64,000 nt of DNA from Butyrivibrio sp. MB2005 (GTDB lineage: Bacteria > Bacillota > Clostridia > Lachnospirales > Lachnospiraceae): positions 124,001 through 188,000 of the forward strand of contig NZ_AUJP01000003.1 in NCBI RefSeq assembly GCF_000424285.1, written 5' to 3'. The notes under the pieces are model-generated. The model saw only the letters and a list, made by a program, of their open reading frames with translations, ran no database searches and was not told the origin of the DNA. Shown here one piece after another: positions 44,343 to 52,830 of the stretch; the first letter of the stretch is position 1, and every line of letters begins with the position of its first letter. The position numbers and the translations under genes are program-made.

Positions 44343-45529
44343 GCGAAAAAATGAAGCAGTACATTGAAAATGCAGAGCAGGACCTTCTGCATACATATAA
44401 CCGTTATCAGATAATCCTCGATAAGGGAGAGGGCGTGCATCTCTATGATATGGATGGCAAAAGCTATCTGGATTTCGTATCGGGAATAGGCGTATTCGCT
44501 CTTGGCTACGGCAATAAGGAATACAATGATGCTCTTAAAAATCAGATAGATAAGGTTATTCATACTTCAAACTATTACTACAATATGCCGGCAATTGAGG
44601 CTGCAAGAAAGCTCAAGAAGGTATCCGGGATGGACCGCGTATTTTTCACAAACAGCGGAGCTGAAGCAGTTGAAGGAGCTCTTAAGGCTGCAAGAAAATA
44701 TGCCTTCTTAAGAGATGGAAATACTGATCATGAGATAATCGCTATGAATCATTCCTTCCACGGACGTACCTTCGGTGCACTTTCTGTAACAGGTAATCCG
44801 CATTACCGCGAGGCATTTGAGCCTATGATCGGTAACATTAAATTTGCGGACTACAACAGTATAGAAAGTGTCATGTCCAATATTACGGACAAGACCTGTG
44901 CTATTATTATGGAAACAGTTCAGGGCGAGGGTGGAATTCATCCCGGAACAGAGCAGTTCCTTAAGGAAGTAAGGGCTATCTGTGATGAAAAGGATATACT
45001 TCTTATTCTTGATGAGATACAGTGCGGTATGGGCAGAACAGGATACATGTACGCATGGCAGAAGTTTGGTGTAAAGCCTGACATTATGACTACAGCGAAA
45101 GCCCTTGGCTGCGGCGTACCTGTTGGAGCCTTTCTTATGACTGAGAAGGTTGGTCAGAATTCACTTGTTGCCGGCGATCACGGAACCACTTATGGCGGTA
45201 ATCCGCTGGCATGCGCTGCAATAGACAAAGTCCTTGATTTATTCGAGGTGAACAATATAATAGATAACGTGAGAGAGGTTTCGGTATACCTCGAAAAGCG
45301 TCTTGATGAATTAAAGGGACGTCACTCAGATATCATAGACAGACGCGGAAGCGGACTATTGCAGGGACTTGAATTTGATCATCCTGTAGGCGAGATCATT
45401 AACAAAGCTCTTGATAACGGGCTTATTTTGATAAATGCAGGAACCAATATCATTAGATTCATACCACCGCTTGTCATTACTACTAAGGATGTTGATGACA
45501 TGATGGAGATTCTTGAGCCCTGTCTATAA
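44339..45529 (+). CDS. argD: acetylornithine aminotransferase
   Basis: ArgD is a pyridoxal-phosphate enzyme that converts N-acetylglutamate semialdehyde to N-acetylornithine. The 396-residue protein has the class III aminotransferase features: [18 protein letters not shown] near residue 103, [11 protein letters not shown] near residue 225, and the PLP lysine in [11 protein letters not shown] near residue 252. The start overlaps the argB stop by four bases. It ends the arg operon, and a solute-binding protein gene follows 14 bases later, possibly in the same transcript. Confidence 0.95.
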   Translation: MSEKMKQYIENAEQDLLHTYNRYQIILDKGEGVHLYDMDGKSYLDFVSGIGVFALGYGNKEYNDALKNQIDKVIHTSNYYYNMPAIEAARKLKKVSGMDRVFFTNSGAEAVEGALKAARKYAFLRDGNTDHEIIAMNHSFHGRTFGALSVTGNPHYREAFEPMIGNIKFADYNSIESVMSNITDKTCAIIMETVQGEGGIHPGTEQFLKEVRAICDEKDILLILDEIQCGMGRTGYMYAWQKFGVKPDIMTTAKALGCGVPVGAFLMTEKVGQNSLVAGDHGTTYGGNPLACAAIDKVLDLFEVNNIIDNVREVSVYLEKRLDELKGRHSDIIDRRGSGLLQGLEFDHPVGEIINKALDNGLILINAGTNIIRFIPPLVITTKDVDDMMEILEPCL

Positions 45530-45543
45530 AAACAGAGGTAGAT

Positions 45544-47037
45544 ATGAAGATAAGATATAGGCTGCTTGGAGCAGTTCTAATTTTAGCGCTGCTGCTTGCA
45601 GCTTTTTATTATGCGAAGTCAGGTCAGAAACTCACTGAGGACAGACCTATTTTTGGTGCCAACGACAAGATCACATTAAGGCTCTGGTACACGGATGAAG
45701 CCCTGACAGATTACCTTACAAACAAGGTCGTTGAGTTCAATAATTCCAGCAGGAAGTCCAGAGTTGAGCTGGAGTGTGTTTCAGGACTTGAATATCTTGA
45801 GGAGATTGGCAAGGCATCCATTGAGGAAGAGAATTACCCCGATGTTTTCATAATGACCCATGATTCTCTTGAGAAAGCATACCTTGCAGGACTTGCATCA
45901 GAAGTTGAGAGTTCAGAATTCTTGACAGATGAGGCTAACGGATACAGTCCCGCTGCCCTTAATGCTGTCAGCTACAAGGATAAATATATCGCTTATCCCT
46001 ATTATTTTGAGACAAGCTCACTTCTTTATAATAAGACTTATCTTGAGAATGAAGTAAAAAGCAGGCTCCAGGCTGCCATCGATGCTGCTGAGGGCGAGGC
46101 TGCCCAGGCTGAGATTGATGCCGCAGAGGGTGACATCGAAGAGGGCGATACCGAAGCTGCAGAGAATGAGGTAATAGAGCTTGATGATGCTCAGGTACAG
46201 GCTGAGCTTGAGAATATTCTTCCCAAGACAATCGAGGATATTCTTGTTTTTGCTAATGAATATAATGCCCCGGACACTGTAGAATCCGTCTTTCAGTGGG
46301 ACGTTACGGATATTTTCTACAACTTCTTTTTCGTGGGTAATTATCTGAATCTTGGCGGCACAGCAGGTGATGATGCCAGTCAGATTGATGTTTACAATGA
46401 AAATACCATCAATTGCATGAGCTTCTACCAACAGCTTAATCAGTTCTTTGCTATTGATGAGGGTGCTGTTTCATACGATAAGGTTTTGCAGGATTTCATA
46501 GACGGCAAGACCGTATTTACTGTGGCTACATCAGACGCAGTTGCCAAGATCGAGGCTGCTAAGGCTGAGGGTAAATGCTCATTTGAATATGGCGTAACTC
46601 CTATGCCTGCGCTGAACGAGCAGTATGCAACAAGAACCATGTCAGTAACAGACTGTCTTGTAATAAACGGATTTACAGAGCATATGTCAGAGGCCAATGC
46701 TTTGGCAAAGTTCCTTTGCAGCGAGGATACAGAGACCATGTACACCATGAGCGGCAAGCTTGCAGCTAATTCTCTGGTTAATTATTCCAATGGATCACTG
46801 GCATCCTATGTATCTGTTTACGGCAATTCAGTACCTATGCCTAAACTCATGGAGACCAGCAATTTCTGGGTTCTTCTTGAGATTGCTTTTGCCAATATCT
46901 GGGATGGCTCGGATGTTAACCAGACACTTCGTGAACTTTCCGAAAATATTAAGCTTCAGATAACCGGAGAAGAGGTTCATGAGGAAGTGCTTCCGGATGC
47001 GACAGTTATCATAACTGACGGCCAGGAAGAGGAATGA
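45544..47037 (+). CDS. extracellular solute-binding protein with acidic Ala/Glu-rich insertion
   Basis: This 497-residue protein resembles family 1 solute-binding proteins of ABC importers (LRLWYTDEAL, DVFIMTHDSLEKAYLAGL, SLLYNKTYLENE). The N-terminal hydrophobic segment (residues 7-24) has no lipobox cysteine, so it is a membrane anchor or uncleaved signal. Between about residues 175 and 215 it has a repetitive insertion rich in Ala, Glu and Asp (AAEGEAAQAE, AAEGDIEEGD) that interrupts the domain. No permease genes are nearby. It may be a sensor or orphan receptor. It lies 14 bases after argD. Confidence 0.85.
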   Translation: MKIRYRLLGAVLILALLLAAFYYAKSGQKLTEDRPIFGANDKITLRLWYTDEALTDYLTNKVVEFNNSSRKSRVELECVSGLEYLEEIGKASIEEENYPDVFIMTHDSLEKAYLAGLASEVESSEFLTDEANGYSPAALNAVSYKDKYIAYPYYFETSSLLYNKTYLENEVKSRLQAAIDAAEGEAAQAEIDAAEGDIEEGDTEAAENEVIELDDAQVQAELENILPKTIEDILVFANEYNAPDTVESVFQWDVTDIFYNFFFVGNYLNLGGTAGDDASQIDVYNENTINCMSFYQQLNQFFAIDEGAVSYDKVLQDFIDGKTVFTVATSDAVAKIEAAKAEGKCSFEYGVTPMPALNEQYATRTMSVTDCLVINGFTEHMSEANALAKFLCSEDTETMYTMSGKLAANSLVNYSNGSLASYVSVYGNSVPMPKLMETSNFWVLLEIAFANIWDGSDVNQTLRELSENIKLQITGEEVHEEVLPDATVIITDGQEEE

Positions 47038-47106
47038 CATAATTAACAAAAACTTCCCGTAAAAAGGGCATTTATTTGTAATTGTTACAAAAATATTACA
47101 TATATC

Positions 47107-47135
47107 TTGCAAGTGGATTTTGTTTCAGCTATTAT
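47107..47135 (+). promoter_or_regulatory. promoter of the comEA-like operon
   Basis: TTGCAA (47107-47112) and TATTAT (47130-47135) are separated by 17 bases. Initiation near 47142 gives a 36-base leader that includes the hairpin at 47156-47173. Confidence 0.5.
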
Positions 47136-47155
47136 GATAATTAGCGTGGTGGGGA

Positions 47156-47173
47156 CCTCCGTAATTATGGAGG
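47156..47173 (+). promoter_or_regulatory. hairpin that covers the Shine-Dalgarno sequence of comEA-like gene
   Basis: CCTCC (47156-47160) is exactly complementary to GGAGG (47169-47173), the ribosome-binding site of the gene starting at 47178, with an 8-base loop. Folded, it would mask the site and lower translation. It could be an RNA thermometer or a target of a trans-acting RNA or protein. Confidence 0.5.
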
Positions 47174-47177
47174 AAAC

Positions 47178-47888
47178 ATGCAAAGATATAAGAAAATCAG
47201 TACACTGATAATTTTATCCGCTCTTCTTTTAGTCAGCGGATGCAGTAAGAAAAACACGGAAATCATATTAGCTGAGCCGACTCAGGTCAGCGAGGATTCA
47301 AATGAAAAAGCAGTAAGTGAGGGAGAGAAACAGGAGACTGACAAGGCAGACGATTCATCTGCTTTAGAAAGTGCGGATGAAGATGAGCCCGAAGAAGCAA
47401 AATGCGTTATGGTGCATGTTTGCGGTGCTGTTTTATGCGAAGGAGTCTACGAACTTCCAGCAGGCAGCAGAGTTGTTGATGCCGTTAAGGCAGCAGGCGG
47501 GTTTTCAGGTGACGCCGACAGTTCTTTTGTTAATCAGGCCCAGGTCCTTGAGGACGGAGTTAAGCTAAGAATTCCGACTATTGAAGAGAGCAGTGCTCTT
47601 AATCAGGATGCAGCATCAGATAATGGTGCAGGCCCGCAGACGGCAGGAATAAGTGGCGGGGGCGAAGCATCAGATCAGGGTGAAAAGTCCTCTGATGGCA
47701 AGGTGAATATAAATACCGCATCAGAAACAGAGCTTTGCACCATACCGGGAATAGGCCCCGGGAGAGCTAAGAATATCCTGGCTTACCGCGAGGAAAAAGG
47801 GAAATTTGGAACTATCGAAGATATCAAGAATGTATCAGGTATCAAAGATAAGTTCTTTGCAAAGATAAAAGATTATATAACAGTTTAG
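47178..47888 (+). CDS. comEA: ComEA-like DNA-binding lipoprotein (SLBB + helix-hairpin-helix)
   Basis: ComEA is the membrane receptor for double-stranded DNA in natural transformation. The 236 residues start with a lipoprotein signal (LLLVSGCSKK, lipobox cysteine near residue 22), followed by an acidic, disordered linker. An SLBB domain follows (VHVCGAVLCEGVYELPAGSRV, about residues 73-130), then a second linker, and finally tandem helix-hairpin-helix motifs (INTASETELCTIPGIGPGRA, about 175-236). Most ComEA proteins use a membrane helix instead of a lipid anchor. It heads an operon that ends with comEC. Confidence 0.9.
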   Translation: MQRYKKISTLIILSALLLVSGCSKKNTEIILAEPTQVSEDSNEKAVSEGEKQETDKADDSSALESADEDEPEEAKCVMVHVCGAVLCEGVYELPAGSRVVDAVKAAGGFSGDADSSFVNQAQVLEDGVKLRIPTIEESSALNQDAASDNGAGPQTAGISGGGEASDQGEKSSDGKVNINTASETELCTIPGIGPGRAKNILAYREEKGKFGTIEDIKNVSGIKDKFFAKIKDYITV

Positions 47889-47907
47889 CGTATGGAGTGA
47901 AGAAAAG

Positions 47908-48588
47908 ATGGCTAAAAAGGTTCTTGTCGTTGATGATGAGAAAACAATTGTAAAGGGAATAAAGTACAGTCTTGAGCAGGACGGTATGAAGGTTGACAGT
48001 GCTTTTGATGGTGAGGAAGCACTTGAGCTTGCCAAGAATAATGCTTACGACATGGTACTTCTTGATGTAATGCTTCCCAAGATGGACGGTTTTGAAGTTT
48101 GTCAGCAGATTCGCGAATTTTCTTCAGTTCCGATCGTTATGATCACAGCCAAGGGCGATGATATGGATAAGATCCTTGGTCTTGAGTACGGCGCAGACGA
48201 TTACATCACAAAGCCTTTCAATATCCTTGAAGTTAAGGCGAGAATCAAAGCCATAATGAGAAGAACGACTAAGGCAGATACTCAGGCCAGTGTTCTTACA
48301 TTTGGAGAGCTTGTAATAAATGAAGAGTACAGAAGAGTCTATGTTGGTGACAAGGAGATTAATCTTACCAGCAGAGAGTTCGATGTTCTCGAATTCCTTG
48401 TATCAACTCCGGGCAAGGTTTATAACAGAAGTGAGCTTTTACATGCCATCTGGGGTGAGGATTTCCCCGGTGACGAGAGAACAGTTGATGTTCATGTAAG
48501 AAGACTGAGAGAGAAGCTTGAGAAGAGCCCCAGTGAACCCAGATACGTTCGTACCAAGTGGGGATCAGGTTACTTCTTCCAGGCATAA
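47908..48588 (+). CDS. OmpR-family response regulator
   Basis: This is a 226-residue two-component regulator. The receiver domain has VVDDEK, the phosphorylated aspartate at residue 53 in LLDVMLPKMDG, and the KPF lysine. The C-terminal winged helix is of OmpR/PhoB type (LTSREFDVLEFL, TVDVHVRRLREKLE, VRTKWGSGYFF). It resembles WalR/PhoP-type regulators that govern cell envelope genes. It lies directly upstream of a matching sensor kinase gene (21 bases) and within the comEA-GerMN-comEC run, so it may regulate competence or envelope functions. Confidence 0.93.
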   Translation: MAKKVLVVDDEKTIVKGIKYSLEQDGMKVDSAFDGEEALELAKNNAYDMVLLDVMLPKMDGFEVCQQIREFSSVPIVMITAKGDDMDKILGLEYGADDYITKPFNILEVKARIKAIMRRTTKADTQASVLTFGELVINEEYRRVYVGDKEINLTSREFDVLEFLVSTPGKVYNRSELLHAIWGEDFPGDERTVDVHVRRLREKLEKSPSEPRYVRTKWGSGYFFQA

Positions 48589-48609
48589 TCAGGATAGCTG
48601 TGACGACGT

Positions 48610-50082
48610 ATGATATTTAATCCTTTTAAAAGTCTTAGGTTCAGAATATTTTTAATGGTCTTTTTCACGGGGCTGGTTTCATGCCTCGTGATTCATTTTG
48701 CAATAATCGAAAGCTATGAGAACAGAGCTGTGAGCGTCAGAGAGTCTGAGGTTTCTACGCAGCTTATGATTCTGGCAAATCACCTTATCAATTACAATTA
48801 TTTTTCCGATACGACTTCGGACGTTATCAACGCAGAGCTTGATCTTATTGCCAATCTCTACGATGGTCGTGTTATGGTCATTGATAATAATCTTCAGATT
48901 CGTAAGGATACTTACGGAATCAGTGACGGTAAGATAATTATCTCGGAAGAGGTTGTTAAGTGTTTGAAGAACGGAAGTGCAGGGGCCAGTACTGTTTACG
49001 ACAGGAACAATGGTTACATAGAAATGACGGCTCCCATTACAGAGACACTTACCTTTGAAAGCGGTGACGTGGCTGCAGGTGAGAAATCTCAGGATGTTGT
49101 AAGAGGTGTTTTGCTTATAAGCGTATCGACCGAGTATATCAGAAATACCATGAATATCCTCACAAGAAGAGCTGTTTCAATAGAGCTTATTGCGGTTATT
49201 CTCATTCTTGTATCAGCATGGTGGGGATCCGGAAAGCTCCTTCGCCCATTCGACAGAATCACTTCCGCAATCAATGACGTTAAGGCCGGCTTTACAAATG
49301 ACCCCATAGAAGGCTCACAGTATTATGAGACAGAGCATATAATCACAGCTTTTAATCAGATGCTGCAGAGGATGAATGACCTTGATGCATCCAGACAGGA
49401 ATTCGTTTCAAACGTATCGCATGAGCTTAAGACACCGATAACCTCAATGAAGGTGCTTGCAGATTCGCTTATCATGCAGGATGAGGTTCCTAACGAAGTC
49501 TACAGGGATTTCATGGAAGATATAGCAGCAGAGGTGGACAGAGAGAATCAGATCATAAACGATCTGCTTGAGCTTGTTAAGATGGATAAAAAGGCTACAT
49601 CTCTTAATATCACAACAGTTGATGTGGTTCAGATGATGGAAGTCATCATGAAGAGAATGAGGCCTATTGCCAGAAAGAGAAATATTGAGCTTACCCTCGA
49701 GACCACAAGAGAAATAAGTGCTGAGATTGACGAGGTTAAGCTTTCACTGGCTCTTATGAATCTGGTTGAGAATGCGGTTAAATACAATAAGGACGATGGC
49801 TGGGTCAAGGTTAAGCTTGATGCGGATCATAAATCTTTTACCTGCGAAATCAGTGATTCCGGAATAGGAATACCGGAAGACAGTCTTGATAAGATATACC
49901 AAAGATTCTACAGAGTCGATAAATCAAGATCCAGAGAGATCGGTGGAACAGGACTTGGACTTTCAATCACTCACAGCGCAATACTTATGCACAGAGGAAC
50001 TATTGATGTGCAGAGTATTGAGGATGAGGGAACAATATTCACAGTAACAATACCGCTTAAATACATGCAGTCACAGGAATGA
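48610..50082 (+). CDS. HAMP-containing sensor histidine kinase
   Basis: This 490-residue membrane kinase pairs with the preceding regulator. It has transmembrane helices at about 10-32 and 185-205, an extracellular sensor domain between them (residues 35-183), a HAMP domain and HisKA, with the phospho-accepting histidine 271 in SNVSHELKTP. The ATPase domain has NLVENAVKYN, DSGIGIP and GGTGLGLSI. The layout matches WalK-like kinases without a PAS domain. The signal is unknown. Confidence 0.93.
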   Translation: MIFNPFKSLRFRIFLMVFFTGLVSCLVIHFAIIESYENRAVSVRESEVSTQLMILANHLINYNYFSDTTSDVINAELDLIANLYDGRVMVIDNNLQIRKDTYGISDGKIIISEEVVKCLKNGSAGASTVYDRNNGYIEMTAPITETLTFESGDVAAGEKSQDVVRGVLLISVSTEYIRNTMNILTRRAVSIELIAVILILVSAWWGSGKLLRPFDRITSAINDVKAGFTNDPIEGSQYYETEHIITAFNQMLQRMNDLDASRQEFVSNVSHELKTPITSMKVLADSLIMQDEVPNEVYRDFMEDIAAEVDRENQIINDLLELVKMDKKATSLNITTVDVVQMMEVIMKRMRPIARKRNIELTLETTREISAEIDEVKLSLALMNLVENAVKYNKDDGWVKVKLDADHKSFTCEISDSGIGIPEDSLDKIYQRFYRVDKSRSREIGGTGLGLSITHSAILMHRGTIDVQSIEDEGTIFTVTIPLKYMQSQE

Positions 50083-50086
50083 GAAG

Positions 50087-51022
50087 ATGAGATCAGAGAC
50101 GAAAAGGATTTTAAATTTAATACCTTGTCTTTTACTTATCGTGAGCACCCTTTTAGGATGCTCTAAAAGTGCTGACATGGATCAGGATAAAGTGGTACAG
50201 GTCTATTATATAAACAACGATGAGACCGGAATTCTTTTTGAAGACTACGAAGTTAAGGCTGATATGGAAGACACTGAAGCAGTCATTGAAGAGCTGCTTG
50301 ATAAGATGCAGACTATGCCCGAGAAGCTGGAATATGAGGCACCTATTTACGGTCCCATTAAGCTTCTTTCCTATTCGTATAACACAGGTCTTCTGACCCT
50401 TAATTTTGACAGCAGTTATGTTGAGACGGATGTTACTATCGAGATTCTGGACAGGGCAGCTATGGTGCGTACACTGACACAGATTCCTGACGTAGAGAAT
50501 GTTGCGTTTATGATCGCAGGTAATCCGCTTACAGACGTTAACGGCAATATTATCGGAAATATGTCAGCGGACAGTTTTGTCTATAACGCAGGTAATGAGA
50601 TCAATACCTATGAGAAGGTTGAGCTGGTGCTTTATTTTGCCAAAGAAGATGGTAAGAGTCTTGTACCTGTTTACAGAAGCGTTGTATATAACAGTAATAT
50701 CCCGATGCAGAGGCTTGCTATGGAACAGCTTCTTAAGGGCCCCAATACAGATGTGGCTTTTCCTACTTTAAATCCTCAGACCAAGATCAATTCCGTATCC
50801 GTCAGAGATGGCGTATGCTATGTGGATTTTGATAATAATTTCCTGATACAGCCCAATGCTGTATCTGCCGATGTTGCAATATATTCAATCGTTAATACAC
50901 TTTGTGCCATTACAGATACCAATAAAGTTCAGATTTCCGTTGGTGGAAGTTCTGATGTTATTTTCATGGAGACGGTTTCCCTGGGAACCGTATTTGAAAG
51001 AAATCTAGATATAGTTGAGTAA
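50087..51022 (+). CDS. GerMN-domain lipoprotein
   Basis: This 311-residue lipoprotein (LLGCSKS, lipobox cysteine near residue 25) has two GerMN repeats, about residues 60-165 (LLTLNFDSSYV) and 200-305 (VRDGVCYVDFDNNFL). GerM of Bacillus is needed for spore wall and germination functions. The same domain occurs next to two-component systems (LpqB) where it may modulate the sensor. Position directly after the kinase (4 bases) supports the second role. AGAAGATG is the only upstream signal, so translation is likely coupled. Confidence 0.9.
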   Translation: MRSETKRILNLIPCLLLIVSTLLGCSKSADMDQDKVVQVYYINNDETGILFEDYEVKADMEDTEAVIEELLDKMQTMPEKLEYEAPIYGPIKLLSYSYNTGLLTLNFDSSYVETDVTIEILDRAAMVRTLTQIPDVENVAFMIAGNPLTDVNGNIIGNMSADSFVYNAGNEINTYEKVELVLYFAKEDGKSLVPVYRSVVYNSNIPMQRLAMEQLLKGPNTDVAFPTLNPQTKINSVSVRDGVCYVDFDNNFLIQPNAVSADVAIYSIVNTLCAITDTNKVQISVGGSSDVIFMETVSLGTVFERNLDIVE

Positions 51023-51027
51023 TATTT

Positions 51028-52596
51028 ATGAAGAGACCGCTTTGCGTATTTACCATGCTGGTAGCGGCGGCTGTTCTTATTCTCATAATGATTTTTCCGC
51101 AGGATTATTATTCTGATCTGCCCGATCGGGCGCATATTACACAAACCGGAGAAGTGATCGGAAAAGAATTAAAAACAAATAGTTACAGTGGAGAAAAGGA
51201 GCTTATTGTGAAAATGAAGCTCCTTGATAGGGACTACCATGCCCTTGCATACCTGAGCCCTGATTATGAGCCTGACATTGGACAGATAATCAGGGTCAGC
51301 GGGGAATGCAGGTGTTTTGACAGTGCAAGAAATCCGGGAGAATTCGACAGCCGTAGCTACTACAGAACCTTGAAAACTGCATATAGAATTAAAAATGCCA
51401 AAGTACTTGGCGTGGGCGGTGACAGGGATTTCATAAAAGAAGGAATGTATGACCTTAAGATGAGTATCGAGAATGTCATGGATTCCTGTATGGAACCTGA
51501 AGATGCCGGAATAATGAAAGCCATAGTACTTGGTGATAAGAATGAACTTGATGACGAAATAAAAGATATTTATAAACGAAATGGAATAATTCATATAATT
51601 GCTGTATCGGGATTACACATATCTCTTATAGGTCTTAGTCTCTATAAGCTGCTTCGTAAGACCAGCCTTTGGACTCTGCCATCTGCGATAATCGCAGCTA
51701 CAGTAATGTATCTATATGGCGTTATGTGCGGAATGAGTACTTCAGCTTACAGGGCAATATTGATGTTCGCAGTAAGGCTTTTTGCAGATGTTATTGGAAG
51801 AACCTACGATATGCTGTCGGCATTGTCGTTGTCTGCGATGCTTTTGCTGTTGGAACAGCCGCTATACATAACAAACAGCGGGTTTCTGCTTTCTTTTGGG
51901 GCGATTATCGGTATAGGATATGTTCTGCCGGCTTTCCCTGAATTTATCAGAACGGGATTTCTCAAACCGATTTCCGCAAGTCTTGCAATTACAACAGTCA
52001 CCCTTCCTGTGTATACGTCATTCTATTACACCTTCCCGATTTTCTCTGTTTTCCTGAATTTGTTGATACTTCCCCTTATGGGAGTTCTGATGCTTGGAGC
52101 TTTGCTTTGCAGTGCTGTAGGAGCGCTTTTTGTGCCGGCAGGACAACTCTTTGGACTGATAGATCACTACATTCTTAAGTGGTTCCTTATTTGCTGTAAC
52201 ACAGGGGATATGCTACCCTTTGGAACCTGGTATGTAGGCCATTCCTGTGCTTTTCAGGTGGCAGTGTACGTGATTATGCTGGTTGCCTTTGTGCTGATTT
52301 TTCAGTGGGAGAAGGAATTTGGGGATGTGAAAAAAACGGAGAAAGTTAAGAAGAAAGGGGATGCGAAAAAGCAGGAGAATTTTAAGAAAAATGGGGACGC
52401 GAAGAACAATTCAAGAGAGTATGCGAAAGGTAAGGGGAATGATGGAGTTAGCGATAATCGGAAATTGTTGATGGTAAGGTATGTCCTTCTTTTTATCGGG
52501 ATGGTGGTGCTGTGCTACAGACCGTCTCCTGAACTTAAGATTACTGCCGTGGATGTAGGACAGGGTGTCTTACTGTCCACAGGAACAATTCAATAA
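51028..52596 (+). pseudogene. comEC: ComEC/Rec2 competence channel, truncated before its metallo-hydrolase domain
   Basis: ComEC forms the membrane channel for DNA uptake. Visible are two N-terminal helices, the OB-like DUF4131 region (residues 45-130), and the competence domain with many helices (IIHIIAVSGLHISLIG near 188). A Lys/Asn-rich soluble insertion follows (about residues 430-475). The protein then begins the C-terminal metallo-beta-lactamase-like domain with ITAVDVGQG and stops at residue 522 in a different sequence context. Complete ComEC proteins run to 700-800 residues. The usual aspartate after GQG is also missing. The stop coincides with the switch to AT-rich restriction-system DNA, so the 3' third is missing from this position. 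Confidence 0.85.
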
Positions 52597-52604
52597 TGGC
52601 CTAA

Positions 52605-52760
52605 ACACACGGGTTACAAGGCTATATTCACATAAATTTCATTCCAAAATCTGGAAAATTTCAAAATAAAAAGTTGTGCGAAAATGTTATAGAAGATAGA
52701 AAATACTTTCCCGGTGAACCTTTGCGCGATATTCCCTGTAAAGTAAAATATTTTGAATGA
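52605..52760 (+). pseudogene. possible protein remnant without start codon
   Basis: After a TAA at 52602, a frame of 51 codons without ATG reads like protein (for example INFIPKSGKF and YFPGEPLRDIPCKVKYFE) and ends with TGA at 52758. It may be the C-terminal end of a gene whose 5' part was lost at the comEC junction. I do not recognise a family. The rest of the gap to 52830 is AT-rich leader for hsdS. Confidence 0.35.
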
Positions 52761-52808
52761 AGTAATGTAAATGTAATGATAATTAAATTATAATAAAAGG
52801 ATAGTAAT

Positions 52809-52828
52809 TTGAGATTTGTAGGGATGAT
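52809..52828 (+). repeat. leader repeat upstream of first hsdS (copy 1)
   Basis: The 20 bases beginning TTGAGATTTG and ending GGGATGAT, just before the ATG of the first hsdS, recur exactly at 55534-55553 before the second hsdS. The repeat carries the weak ribosome-binding region (GTAGGGATGAT). Confidence 0.85.
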
Positions 52829-52830
52829 TA

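Noticed and set aside
46018..46431. 137-codon - strand frame in the solute-binding protein gene
   Set aside because: It is the shadow of the coding strand with repeated Ile and Leu from the reverse complement of acidic codons, with no upstream signal.
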